Below are positions 16,715 to 26,024 of a stretch of 64,000 nucleotides of DNA, in pieces. Source of the stretch: Acetobacteraceae bacterium ESL0709 (lineage in GTDB: Bacteria > Pseudomonadota > Alphaproteobacteria > Acetobacterales > Acetobacteraceae); contig JAQTIA010000003.1 in the NCBI GenBank assembly GCA_029433415.1, positions 1,082,501 through 1,146,500 of the forward strand. Reading direction: 5' to 3'. The notes beneath the pieces were generated by a model. The model saw nothing but the letters and a program-made list of their open reading frames with translations, was not told the DNA's origin and ran no database searches. A program made the position numbers and the translations under genes. The first letter of the stretch is position 1; the number at the start of each line of letters is the position of its first letter.

Positions 16715-18256
16715 TTATTCCTTACGCGCCAAAGGAAGCGGCACCCACATCATGCCATTTCTGTCCTGTACCAGAAGCAGGACATCTTTCTTTTTCAGAT
16801 TTTCCACTCTTTGCACCTCACGCGCAAAAGCATCTGGCGTGTTGACCTCGGTCTGCCCGACCTGCGTAATGATCGAACCTTCCGTAATGCCACGCTGCTC
16901 GGCAATACTGCCTTTCGTGACTTCGCTTATGATCACGCCACGCTGGCTGTCGGAAAGGGCATATTGTGTCCGCATGTCCGAATCAATAACACTGACCTTG
17001 ATCCCCAGACTGGCAACGCTTTGATGCGTATGCTCGGGTAAATGGACATCAGAAGGCAAAGGGTCATGTTCTTCCGGTGATTTCCCCAAGGCAAGGGAAA
17101 CCGTTTTATGCTCTCCCCGATGCCATATTTCCATTGAAACTGTTTCGCCTGGCTGATGTTCTGCTATCAGACGGGGCAGGGTCGTCCCGGTAATATCCTG
17201 CTTGTCAACGCTCAATATGACATCGCCAACACTCAACCCAACCTTGGCAGCAGGCCCTTTCTCCTTGACTTCCGAAAGGATAGCCCCTTTTGCGGGGAGG
17301 CCATTCTGATCATAAATATCAAGATCATCAGCCATCGAGCGGGTTAAATCCTGAAAGGAAACACCTAGCCAGCCCCGTTGTACGAAACCCTTGCGACGAA
17401 GCTGTTCAATAATACCCCGTGCATCATCAGAGGGAATGGCAAAGCCGATCCCGATTGAATCACCACCTGCACCACCGTAAATCAACGTATTAATGCCGAT
17501 GACCTCACCTTTGAGGTTAAAGAGCGGCCCACCTGAATTGCCGCGGTTAATAGCAGCGTCCGTCTGGATAAAATCATCATACAGGCCGTGCGCCACATTG
17601 CGCTTGCGTGAAGAAATAATACCTGCCGTAACCGTACCGCTCAAACCAAAAGGATTGCCAATGGCCAGAACAACATCACCAATACGTGCCTGATCGCTTC
17701 TGCCCAAAGTGACATGTGGCAGGGGATGGGGCGATTGTACTTGAAGAACTGCCAGATCGACCTTGCTATCCCGCCCGACAATCTTGGCGGGAAGCTCTGT
17801 CCCATCATGAAGTGTGACGCTTACCTGATCGGCATTATCAATAACATGATTATTAGTGACGACAACGCCGGACGATTCAATAATAAAACCTGATCCCAGG
17901 GCCTGAACTTCTCTCTTGGGCGCTTCATTGCCATCCTTATGCTTCATATAATCATGAAGGAATTTATCAAGGGGCGAATTTTTTCTGGAAGGTGGCGTCT
18001 GTGGGCCATCAGGACTACTCGCATCAGGACCGTCTGATTTCTCATCGTCACCAGGACGAATAACGCGGGATGCTGAAATATTCACCACGGCTGGCAAAAG
18101 CTTGTCCACCAGATCGGCAAAACCGTTATCCAGCGTAGTCGAAGGAGGAAGCGAAGCAGAAACGGGTTGATCCTGCCCCAAGGCAGGAGAAAGAAGGCAG
18201 CCGGCTGCCAGAAGCGCCATGCAGGAAACGGAAAAACGGGGAGAAACTTTAGCCAT
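16715..18256 (-). CDS. Do-family periplasmic serine protease (HtrA/DegP-like)
   Basis: Degrades misfolded envelope proteins in the periplasm. The 513-residue product has an N-terminal signal sequence, a trypsin-like domain with the triad His137 (TNNHVID), Asp167 (KVDLAV) and Ser241 (RGNSGGPLFN), and two PDZ domains (about residues 285-375 and 415-505). Between the signal and protease parts is a charged, Asp/Ser/Pro-rich linker (about 68-98). It is one of two intact Do proteases in this window (the other is at 39693-41204). The family is often under envelope-stress control, but no operator is visible here. Confidence 0.92.
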   Translation of the reverse strand: MAKVSPRFSVSCMALLAAGCLLSPALGQDQPVSASLPPSTTLDNGFADLVDKLLPAVVNISASRVIRPGDDEKSDGPDASSPDGPQTPPSRKNSPLDKFLHDYMKHKDGNEAPKREVQALGSGFIIESSGVVVTNNHVIDNADQVSVTLHDGTELPAKIVGRDSKVDLAVLQVQSPHPLPHVTLGRSDQARIGDVVLAIGNPFGLSGTVTAGIISSRKRNVAHGLYDDFIQTDAAINRGNSGGPLFNLKGEVIGINTLIYGGAGGDSIGIGFAIPSDDARGIIEQLRRKGFVQRGWLGVSFQDLTRSMADDLDIYDQNGLPAKGAILSEVKEKGPAAKVGLSVGDVILSVDKQDITGTTLPRLIAEHQPGETVSMEIWHRGEHKTVSLALGKSPEEHDPLPSDVHLPEHTHQSVASLGIKVSVIDSDMRTQYALSDSQRGVIISEVTKGSIAEQRGITEGSIITQVGQTEVNTPDAFAREVQRVENLKKKDVLLLVQDRNGMMWVPLPLARKE

Positions 18257-18358
18257 GAGCGAAATTCTACTCCATTCCCGTCAAAAGGTCATCTCCCTCT
18301 TCTGGTCCCTTTATGATTTTCTCTTTGCGTGATGATCACAACGTGAGAAAGTCACCCC

Positions 18359-19438
18359 ATGTCACACGAGACCGATTCCATCATCCCTCTTATCCAGCAA
18401 GGCTGTGCTGCATTTCTGAAACAGAATGACCTTGCCGGGCGTTTTACTCTTCATGACGTTGTCATAAAAAATGGCGAGGCTTTTCTCAGTCTTGAAACGC
18501 CTGTCAGGAACAGCACCTTCCTGCAAAAACTCCAACAGGAGCTTGGTGGCCTGCTTCAGGGAAAAACCGGACTGAAAAACGTTACTCTCTCTTTCATGAC
18601 GACATCTTCAGAAGGAGCGTCCCACCGTCCTCTGGGAGGTAGCCCTTCGTCCGATCCCACACTGCCAGATGTCAAAGCCGTTATTGCCATTGCCTCAGGC
18701 AAGGGCGGCGTAGGGAAATCAACCACCGCCCTGAATCTCGCCTGTGGATTTACCCAGCACGGTTTGAAAACAGGCCTGCTGGATGCTGATATTTACGGTC
18801 CCTCCCTGCCTTCAATGCTGGGAACCTCACATAAGCCGGAGATTGTCTCCGGTAAACTCATTCCTATTGAGAAATGGGGCCTTAAAACCATGTCAATCGG
18901 TTATCTGGTTGACGAAACGCAGGCTCTGATCTGGCGTGGTCCAATGGTCATGGGAGCCATTACACAACTTCTGGATGATGTAGAATGGGGGGAGCTTGAT
19001 GTCATGGTGGTGGATCTGCCCCCCGGCACAGGCGACGCCCAGCTGACCTTGACCAAAAAACTGGGAGCCCAGCTTAAGAAGGGAGGGGCTGTTATTGTGT
19101 CCACTCCGCAGGATATTGCCCTGCTGGATGCAAGGCGGGCCATCACGCTTTTTGAACGGACAGAGACACCTGTGTTAGGTCTTATTGAAAACATGTCTTA
19201 TTTCTGTTGCCCTCACTGTAACGAACCTACCGCTATCTTTGGTCATGGCGGCGTAAAAACAGAAGCTGCGAAACTGGGGCTCCCTTTCCTTGGAGAAATT
19301 CCTCTTTCCGTCGATATTCGTCAGGGTGCTGATGAAGGGACACCCATTATTCTGGCTGATCCTGACAGTGAAGAAGCCACGACATACCGCAATCTTGCCG
19401 GGAAACTTGCTCATATGCTGGAAGCCAGACGCTCATGA
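18359..19438 (+). CDS. apbC: Mrp/ApbC-type Fe-S cluster carrier ATPase
   Basis: A cytoplasmic P-loop ATPase that carries Fe-S clusters to target apoproteins. The 359-residue protein has a MIP18-like N-terminal domain (about residues 5-82), a low-complexity linker, then the ATPase with the deviant Walker A IASGKGGVGKST (111-122) and LDADIYGPSLP. The bridging cluster cysteines are in YFCCPHC (Cys284 and Cys287). The lipoprotein gene downstream overlaps its stop (ATGA). Confidence 0.93.
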   Translation: MSHETDSIIPLIQQGCAAFLKQNDLAGRFTLHDVVIKNGEAFLSLETPVRNSTFLQKLQQELGGLLQGKTGLKNVTLSFMTTSSEGASHRPLGGSPSSDPTLPDVKAVIAIASGKGGVGKSTTALNLACGFTQHGLKTGLLDADIYGPSLPSMLGTSHKPEIVSGKLIPIEKWGLKTMSIGYLVDETQALIWRGPMVMGAITQLLDDVEWGELDVMVVDLPPGTGDAQLTLTKKLGAQLKKGGAVIVSTPQDIALLDARRAITLFERTETPVLGLIENMSYFCCPHCNEPTAIFGHGGVKTEAAKLGLPFLGEIPLSVDIRQGADEGTPIILADPDSEEATTYRNLAGKLAHMLEARRS

Positions 19439-19896
19439 AGTCACTTTATTTTCTTACATCTATTCTGGCATCTGTGCTGGGCTTTTCTCTTTTGGCGGGA
19501 TGCGCGGCTCCCAAAACTCATCATCCCGGCCTGTCCAGCGATGGTTATGGCTATGTCAAGAACGGTCCGACATTGCCCCCGCCCAACGGACTGGTGACTC
19601 ACATGTCCCCACAGGAAAAGGAAGCGCTCACAGAGGCACAGGAGAAAGGCACGGCTCCACAGGAAATGCCTTCGGAACTGGTTTCAGTGGAACGTACCGA
19701 TCCTGCACAGTCGCTGCACCCCGGTAAGCCCCATGCGGCGAAACCCGTAACTGCGAAAGCTGCAGTGCATAAGGTTCCTGCTAAAATCAAAAAGAGAGTA
19801 CAGACTGTAAAACCTCACCCAACAGCAGCTAACGATATCCTTCCTGATGGTGCTGTCCTTTCTACCAGTCCCCGCTCCCATAAACATGACAAATAA
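19435..19896 (+). CDS. Small lipoprotein of unknown function
   Basis: A 153-residue protein with a lipoprotein signal peptide and lipobox LAGC (Cys23). The mature part is rich in Pro, Ala, Lys, His and Thr, has no recognisable domain, and looks largely unstructured, with a basic segment near residues 100-130. The start overlaps the apbC stop (ATGA), so it is translationally coupled. It may be a periplasmic linker or peptidoglycan-facing lipoprotein, but there is no motif to support a role. Confidence 0.7.
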   Translation: MKSLYFLTSILASVLGFSLLAGCAAPKTHHPGLSSDGYGYVKNGPTLPPPNGLVTHMSPQEKEALTEAQEKGTAPQEMPSELVSVERTDPAQSLHPGKPHAAKPVTAKAAVHKVPAKIKKRVQTVKPHPTAANDILPDGAVLSTSPRSHKHDK

Positions 19897-19901
19897 ATAG
19901 C

Positions 19902-19945
19902 GACGGTGATTTTCTTCTGCTCAAAGGTAGGGAAACATCACCGTC
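19902..19945 (+). terminator. Candidate terminator hairpin after the lipoprotein gene
   Basis: GACGGTGAT (19902-19910) pairs perfectly with ATCACCGTC (19937-19945) across a 26-base loop, starting 6 bases after the stop codon. No T-run follows, so intrinsic termination is not certain. Confidence 0.4.
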
Positions 19946-20030
19946 ACAAGGAAGGCAGCCACAAAAAATCATGCTCTTGATGATTTTTCCTCTTGATTAA
20001 TCACACAGGACATGAGAAACCTCCACCCGC

Positions 20031-20105
20031 GCCGGATTAGCACAGTGGTAGTGCAGCGGTTTTGTAAACCGAAGGCCGGGAGTTCGAATCTCTCATCCGG
20101 CACCA
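20031..20105 (+). tRNA. tRNA-Thr (anticodon UGU)
   Basis: A full cloverleaf can be folded: acceptor GCCGGAT/ATCCGGC, D-arm GCAC/GTGC, anticodon arm with loop TTTGTAA giving UGU at positions 34-36, T-arm GGGAG-TTCGAAT-CTCTC, and an encoded CCA end at 20103-20105. The first pair of the anticodon stem (G27-A43) is mismatched. It stands alone, beside the restriction-modification locus. Confidence 0.93.
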
Positions 20106-20222
20106 TTTTCTCTGAAAATTATATTCCTGCCGAAAGAACCTGATACCACGTCTTTACGGAATTTTCTTTATTAGCGGCACATAATCCTCACAGGACCATA
20201 AATCCACTCAGGAGATATTATT

Positions 20223-20381
20223 ATGCCCAGTAAAGACAAAAACAAAAGCTCATCCCAAAAGACCGAAACCATTACCGTCCCCGTCAAGAAAGATGGCGGT
20301 ATGGATCATCGTGCCTTGAAAAACAATGACCGCACACCAGCCCAGAAAAAAGGCGACAAAAACCGAACACAGAAAAAATAG
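20223..20381 (+). CDS. Small basic protein, 52 residues
   Basis: ATG at 20223 preceded by a good AGGAG site 8 bases upstream; runs to TAG at 20379-20381. The product begins MPSKDKNKSSSQKTETITV and is Lys/Asn/Gln-rich, hydrophilic and probably unstructured. No homologue is recognised. The strong ribosome-binding site and the isolated position between a tRNA and the R-M gene argue that it is real, but length alone keeps confidence modest. Confidence 0.5.
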   Translation: MPSKDKNKSSSQKTETITVPVKKDGGMDHRALKNNDRTPAQKKGDKNRTQKK

Positions 20382-20389
20382 GGAGGCCC

Positions 20390-20432
20390 CGCTCTTTCCG
20401 TCTTGTAACGCTTTTATAAAACAGAAAGAGCG
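20390..20432. terminator. Inverted repeat, likely shared terminator
   Basis: CGCTCTTTC (20390-20398) pairs with GAAAGAGCG (20424-20432); the stem extends to 11 of 12 positions (CGCTCTTTCCGT against ACAGAAAGAGCG). It lies between the convergent small basic gene and the R-M gene, starting 8 bases after the former and 20 bases past the latter. No T-run follows on either strand. Confidence 0.45.
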
Positions 20433-20451
20433 ACTCCGTTACCAAGACAGG

Positions 20452-23400
20452 CTAGACAATATCCAGTGTTGGAAAGGATTTTATCAGCTTCTGCGTTTTC
20501 AGTGATACTGTCATGACTTTCAGGAAAAGCAGGAGCGGCCAGGCAGGGTTATGCTTCTCTTCCAGGCCCCAGCAATTCGGGTCATTAGTGATCTTGGAGC
20601 GTTTGTCTGTCTTGACCTGCTGGCGCTCCATGACCCATTCCAGTGCTGGCTTGCCATTAACCACATACTCATAGGCCTCTTCTGGTATCCCTGTAACCGT
20701 CACATGCTTATTATAAATCAGGACGGAACGGTCATTGGTTCTCTTGCCCTTTTCGTCAGTTTTTTTACCAAAAGCCATTTTCTCGACCCGGAAGGTCTCT
20801 TCATCCGTTTTGCCTGGTTTAATCTGGATATGAATGCTGTCATTCAGTGCAAAATAAGGCTCGGCCTCCTCATAAGTGAGATGACGTTCCGCCAGGGCGC
20901 GGCCCGTTTTGGAAAATACCCAGAAATCATGCTCTTTTCTGACACACGGAATACGCGGCAATTCCTTGGATAGACTCGTTGCATAACGCGAACGATAATC
21001 AGGAGAGTGAAGCAGGCCATAAATATAATAAAAAACATCTTCTTCATTTAAAGACGCTTCCGGCCACGCCTTGCGGAAATATGCCATTCCTTCTGGCGTT
21101 ATCGCACTCTTGCATCTGTAGGTTGAAGAAGAATCCTGCCTCTCTTCTTCTGTAAAAAGGCCATCTTTGGAAGTTTTTTGTTTCGTTTCTTCGTAATAAT
21201 AGAAGGGGAAGCATTGTGAATCACCAATCAAATGCAGATCAGGAATTTCTTTTACCATTAAAGGTGGTAGGTTTTTACTTAATCCCGCAAGACAAATAAC
21301 CCTGTTCTCAGAATGAGCCTCCGGGAAAATCTTTGGAAGCTGATAAACCCTTTCATTCAGACGACGACTGAAAAATACCCATTCTCTGGTAAAAGGACGA
21401 TATTCCCCAACCCTTATTTCACCATCAGAGATTTTCAAAGATTTGTCTGTTGCGACATCATCTTGGATATTTGTCGTCCAGCTAAGATCATGACTTTCGA
21501 AATCCGGAGACTGAGCCAGCTCTTTCAATCTTGCATCTTTTTTCGCTTTTGGAAGTTTTTCATTAAGCCGTGCACGTTCTCCTTCATAAGTTTCAACTTG
21601 ATGGGAAACGCTATTTTTTATGGCCTCTTTTGAAAAATTATAGACCCACCCATCACGCTGGGTTTTCAGACCATTTGAATAAGGTGAGAAAATCCCCTGT
21701 TCGCCTTTCTTGCTTCCCATCGTCATGAAGTCAGCAAAGCTGTCATCACGCTGGCTGAGCCAGTCTCCATGCTCATCTGGCGTAATGATTTGCCATCGCC
21801 TGAAAAGACCTTCAGGATTTGTCTCTGTCAGGGCATCTGGTGCCTGATCGGGGATAGCGGCAATAGAGCCGAAATGATGCAGCCAGCAAAATTTATCACT
21901 TGATGGCGCTGTCTCCAGTTCTGGCCCGCCATGAGCATAGCGTTCGTGGGCCGAAAGAAAATCACCTATATCACAAAAGCGGATTACGCCTTTTCCACCA
22001 TGATCTTTTCGACGCGCCAGAATTGTCAATGCCACAGGAGCACGACTTCCCTGACCAAAAACATTATCTTTTTCTTGTCGACGCAATTCCCCTGACGTTC
22101 GTGCGTCCCCGCGCAAATGGAAAATCCATATGTCAGAAAATTCACTTTGCAGGGCATTTCTCAAACCCGTTGCTGCCGCACTCTCAATAAAACCTGCATT
22201 TGTGACAAATCCGATGACGCCTTCTTCCTCAATACGGTCTGAGGCCCAGCGTATAGCCCGGATATAGCTGTCATAAAGTGAGTTTTTATTCGTCGATTGT
22301 GAATCCTTGACGTAAGTTTCTTCAATACGCTGATCGAGATACTCATATTTCTCATTTTGCGTCCCACCAGCTGTTTTTGCTCCTGCCGAATAAGGCGGGT
22401 TGCCGATAATGACTTTAATACGGGCTGTTTCCTGCGCTAAAATACGCTCGCTATTATCCTTGAGATAACCATTTTTTACATCAAGGTTGCCTTGTTTGGC
22501 TTTCAGGTTTTCGGTCAGGTTAAAGGTATCAGTCAGGCATAACCCGCCAAAAGGCTCCTGCTCTCCCGTGCGGGTGGCGTAAGAGGTGGCGATATTGATA
22601 CCGGCGACATAATAAGCCAGAAGCACCAGCTCATTGGCCCAGAGACCGGGACGGCCATGGAGGGCTTCTTCCTTTCGGGCAGCCTTATATTTACGGCGTA
22701 ACTGTTCGTCTGAAATGAGATAATCGCCTTCACTGCCATCGGGATGACGATGACGCAATTCGATCATGCGGGCAATAAAGCTGCCTGTGCCGGTAAAGGG
22801 GTCAAGGACCGAGACTTTTTCATCCCCCAGACCACAGCCAAAATTGCTTTGCAGCACATGCTCAACCGAACGGATGATAAAATCAACAATCGGGACGGGT
22901 GTGAAGACAATGCCCAGTTTGTCAGACTGCTTTTTGAATGCTTCCTTGAAAAAATCATTATAAAGACGGATGGTCCATGCCTGCCGGACTTCCGGCGTTG
23001 CCCCATACAGGCGGTTGCGGATACTCTCATAAAAGCCCTCCAGTCCCTCCTGCTCCTTGGCAAGGCCCGCTTCATAGAGTTGCTGCGTAACAGCATCAAG
23101 AGCCTGCGTCATGGGGTTGGAGCTATGGCTGCCACTCTCCCCGAAGAGCGCATCAAATACCGGACCCGTCACAAGATGCTGCCCCAGCATTTCTATAATT
23201 TCAGAGTCAGGAATATTCGGATTAATGGAAGAATGAATTTCGCTCTTCAGATGGTTAAAAACCTCACTGGCGCGTTGTGTTGCGTGGTGTTGTTCCTCGC
23301 GATCCTCATCAAGCGCACCATTAATCAGGCGCTCAATGGCGATAATATGCCGGTTAACGATGCGCTTGACGTCTTTTGTCCACCTCTTGAAGGGATTGCG

Positions 23401-25650
23401 ATTGCCCACCCTTTTGACAATTCTGGCATAAAGCGCATCTGCCAATTCCCGGCGCTCTATGAAAGAAAGCCTTAACTGCTCGCCGAGATTCTGAATCTCT
23501 TCAGGTGAGGCTGCTTCTTTCTCTTTTTTGAGCTTGCCTTCAAGTTTCTCAGCAGCGCTTTTCTTTCTGCCTGTTGCGATTGTGCTGGAGGTGCAGACAA
23601 CTTCCATACGCGTAAAATCAAGCGTACCCGTCATATTAAAACGGTCCATCTCATCATCCAGAGAGGAATCATGGGCGCGCAAGGCCTGCAAGACTGTCCA
23701 GACCGTACGGAAATGATGACCAGCGTGGGAGAAATAATCCTCTTCCGTCTGGCCATTGGGCACAACGACGGGGATAATGATATAGCCACGCGTCTTGCCC
23801 GGTGCACGACGCATCACCCGCCCGACCGACTGCACCACATCAACTTCGCTATTAGTGGGCGCGAGAAAAATCACGGCATCCAGTGCGGGGACGTCCACCC
23901 CTTCCGACAGACATCTTACATTGGAGAGAATACGGCAGACTTCCTGCTTCTCGCCTGTTTTTTCATCAATGATGGGGTCAGGATCTGCCTTGAGCCAGTC
24001 CAGACGCTCACCTTTTTCGGCCGCATTCATGCTGCCATCAACATGGCGAACTTCACACAGGGCGCCTTCATCTCCATGACGCCGACGATATTCATCGACA
24101 ACGTCAGAAAAGCCGCTGGCTATGACCTTGGAAGCAACTGTTCCCACACGCTTTTTGGAAGGTTCAATGGTTGAACAGAATGCAACAGCCCTGTGCATGG
24201 GGCGGATTTCATTCTCGCCGCGCATATCCTCGCGCGAAAGCCCTTTCCAGGCTCCGATAATACGCGAGGCAATATCAATCGTAATCCCGTTACTGGCGTC
24301 ACGCAGCACGTCGGGGACAGCTCCGGCCACTTCATTTTCAGAAACACCCAGCACGACAATCTTATAAGGACAAAGCCACTCCAGCCTTATGGCATCAGCG
24401 AAAGTAATCTCATAAATAATGGGCCCGTAAAGTTCCGCATTATCCATGGAATAAAGCGTGGTATCAATGTCCTTCGCCTTCTCCATGGCTTCGCTGGAAT
24501 AAATGCGCGGTGTGGCAGTCATGAAGAGCTTGCGTGCCGTTCTGATACCATCCGGCTTATGAATAAACTGGAAGGCCTTATCATCCCCTTCCTTTTCAAA
24601 ACCGCTGGTACGGTGCGCTTCATCACAGATTACAAGGTCTATATCCGGCAGGCCCACTTCAAGCTTCTGTGCCTCTCCGATAACGGGCGAAGAATGGTAG
24701 GTCGAGAAAATCACCACCATACGCTCTTCATGACCCGGCGCCGAACGCGCTTTCAGAACCTGACGCGCCAGACTGGCAGCATCCGTCGTTGCAGGATAAT
24801 TCAGCTCATTCTCAACACGGCCCATATCATCATCGCGCTTTTTGCCAACTTCACTATCAGAGCAGACAGCAAAACAGTCCAGATTCATGGAAGATTGCTG
24901 GGTCCATTCTGTCAGGGTCTGCGAAATTAGGTGCAATGAAGGGGCCAGAAAAAGGACAATCTTTCCTTTTCCGCCAAGAGCCTCAGCAATCTTAAGCGAT
25001 GTAAAGGTCTTACCCGTACCGCACGCCATCAGGAGCCGTCCTTTGGCGGGAGCGTCCACGCTGCCATCACTTAAAGCTGCAATCGTTTTTTCTACGGCCT
25101 CTTTCTGTTCTTCACGAAGTGCCTTGGCCTCCCGGCGCGTTACTTCGCCATTCTGAAGATATTTTCCCCAGTCAATAACAGAATTTTCAAGGTCTTCCAG
25201 CGTTGTCAACTCAATGGCAGGCTGGACCGTATTCATGACCTCATTGGCATTATCACCCCAGTTTCCCGTTGTGGTAACAAGACGGCGACCTGTAAATTCT
25301 GCCCTGTTACTGGCAGTGACAAAACTGTCAATTTCCTTGCGGGAAATTCTGTGGTCCGGCTTATAAAATTTGGCCTGAATGGCCTCAAACCCAGAGCCGT
25401 CACGTCGCACACCGACAAGATCAATTCCCGTATCGCGTGCGCTACCCCTTTCCGGGTCCTGACGCGCCCATTCAGCATATGTCAGAACTTCGCTATATAA
25501 AGAAGAAAATTTTGGTTCTTCACGAAAATAGATCTGAACCAGCGTCTCAAACCCCGTTCCCCGATCACGCTGTCCTGTTTTGTGACCTTTGCTATCAGTC
25601 CCATAACTGGCAAGAAGCTGACGAAAAGCATTGTTCTGAGGATCGGTCAT
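20452..25650 (-). CDS. Single-chain type ISP-like restriction-modification enzyme
   Basis: A 1732-residue protein that carries all R-M activities in one chain. In order: an Mrr-like nuclease at the N-terminus (Asp77 of GIDLVG, then IQAK at 91-94); a superfamily 2 helicase/translocase with Walker A GTGKT at 211-215, DEAH at 343-346, TATPR near 378 and QSVGRVMRR at 607-615; a coiled, charged linker (about 695-790); an N6-adenine methyltransferase with LDPFTGTGSF at 949-958 and NPPY at 1084-1087; and a C-terminal half likely to hold target recognition. This is the LlaGI/LlaBIII architecture, slightly longer than those enzymes. It should modify one strand of an asymmetric site and cut after head-to-head translocation (family knowledge). 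All motifs look intact. Confidence 0.88.
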   Translation of the reverse strand: MTDPQNNAFRQLLASYGTDSKGHKTGQRDRGTGFETLVQIYFREEPKFSSLYSEVLTYAEWARQDPERGSARDTGIDLVGVRRDGSGFEAIQAKFYKPDHRISRKEIDSFVTASNRAEFTGRRLVTTTGNWGDNANEVMNTVQPAIELTTLEDLENSVIDWGKYLQNGEVTRREAKALREEQKEAVEKTIAALSDGSVDAPAKGRLLMACGTGKTFTSLKIAEALGGKGKIVLFLAPSLHLISQTLTEWTQQSSMNLDCFAVCSDSEVGKKRDDDMGRVENELNYPATTDAASLARQVLKARSAPGHEERMVVIFSTYHSSPVIGEAQKLEVGLPDIDLVICDEAHRTSGFEKEGDDKAFQFIHKPDGIRTARKLFMTATPRIYSSEAMEKAKDIDTTLYSMDNAELYGPIIYEITFADAIRLEWLCPYKIVVLGVSENEVAGAVPDVLRDASNGITIDIASRIIGAWKGLSREDMRGENEIRPMHRAVAFCSTIEPSKKRVGTVASKVIASGFSDVVDEYRRRHGDEGALCEVRHVDGSMNAAEKGERLDWLKADPDPIIDEKTGEKQEVCRILSNVRCLSEGVDVPALDAVIFLAPTNSEVDVVQSVGRVMRRAPGKTRGYIIIPVVVPNGQTEEDYFSHAGHHFRTVWTVLQALRAHDSSLDDEMDRFNMTGTLDFTRMEVVCTSSTIATGRKKSAAEKLEGKLKKEKEAASPEEIQNLGEQLRLSFIERRELADALYARIVKRVGNRNPFKRWTKDVKRIVNRHIIAIERLINGALDEDREEQHHATQRASEVFNHLKSEIHSSINPNIPDSEIIEMLGQHLVTGPVFDALFGESGSHSSNPMTQALDAVTQQLYEAGLAKEQEGLEGFYESIRNRLYGATPEVRQAWTIRLYNDFFKEAFKKQSDKLGIVFTPVPIVDFIIRSVEHVLQSNFGCGLGDEKVSVLDPFTGTGSFIARMIELRHRHPDGSEGDYLISDEQLRRKYKAARKEEALHGRPGLWANELVLLAYYVAGINIATSYATRTGEQEPFGGLCLTDTFNLTENLKAKQGNLDVKNGYLKDNSERILAQETARIKVIIGNPPYSAGAKTAGGTQNEKYEYLDQRIEETYVKDSQSTNKNSLYDSYIRAIRWASDRIEEEGVIGFVTNAGFIESAAATGLRNALQSEFSDIWIFHLRGDARTSGELRRQEKDNVFGQGSRAPVALTILARRKDHGGKGVIRFCDIGDFLSAHERYAHGGPELETAPSSDKFCWLHHFGSIAAIPDQAPDALTETNPEGLFRRWQIITPDEHGDWLSQRDDSFADFMTMGSKKGEQGIFSPYSNGLKTQRDGWVYNFSKEAIKNSVSHQVETYEGERARLNEKLPKAKKDARLKELAQSPDFESHDLSWTTNIQDDVATDKSLKISDGEIRVGEYRPFTREWVFFSRRLNERVYQLPKIFPEAHSENRVICLAGLSKNLPPLMVKEIPDLHLIGDSQCFPFYYYEETKQKTSKDGLFTEEERQDSSSTYRCKSAITPEGMAYFRKAWPEASLNEEDVFYYIYGLLHSPDYRSRYATSLSKELPRIPCVRKEHDFWVFSKTGRALAERHLTYEEAEPYFALNDSIHIQIKPGKTDEETFRVEKMAFGKKTDEKGKRTNDRSVLIYNKHVTVTGIPEEAYEYVVNGKPALEWVMERQQVKTDKRSKITNDPNCWGLEEKHNPAWPLLLFLKVMTVSLKTQKLIKSFPTLDIV

Positions 25651-25736
25651 AGGAAACAGGCTCCATGAATATTTTCTGTTTTTCTATCTCTTTTCTTCGG
25701 GAAAAAGGCAACCTCACTCTTCCTTAATCACTCTCC

Positions 25737-25745
25737 TGCTATAAT
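25737..25745 (+). promoter_or_regulatory. Extended -10 promoter element
   Basis: TGCTATAAT is a perfect extended -10 (TGn-TATAAT), about 30 bases upstream of the ATG at 25776. No good -35 is visible at the usual spacing, as is normal for extended -10 promoters. It would drive the immunity-like gene. Confidence 0.5.
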
Positions 25746-25775
25746 TTCTTGCATGTGCATAAAGGAGGGACCACC

Positions 25776-26024
25776 ATGCCGGAAGGTTATACGCAGCAGG
25801 ATATTTTTATCGTTGCCATTCCCACATTGATTGGCCTCCTGGCCTATTTTATTCCTGTGATAGTTGTTTTTGCCCGGAGGGTAGAAAATAAAGTCGGCGT
25901 GATTTTACTCAATCTCTTTCTGGGTTGGACGGTTATTGGCTGGATTATTGCTCTTGTGATGGCTTTCTCTCTCCAGACAGAAGATCAGGCTGTTTTAAAA
26001 GCCCTACATGATCAGCAAGAATAG
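25776..26024 (+). CDS. Superinfection immunity-family small membrane protein
   Basis: An 82-residue protein with two hydrophobic segments (about residues 10-30 and 40-62) and the family signature LFLGWTVIGWIIALVMAF, as in the Pfam superinfection-immunity family related to phage T4 Imm, which blocks DNA entry of later phages. The ATG at 25776 is chosen over an upstream TTG at 25749 because AAGGAGG ends 6-7 bases before it. It is divergent from the R-M gene, 125 bases away. The family is also widespread on chromosomes without a tested role, so an antiphage function is inferred. Confidence 0.7.
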   Translation: MPEGYTQQDIFIVAIPTLIGLLAYFIPVIVVFARRVENKVGVILLNLFLGWTVIGWIIALVMAFSLQTEDQAVLKALHDQQE

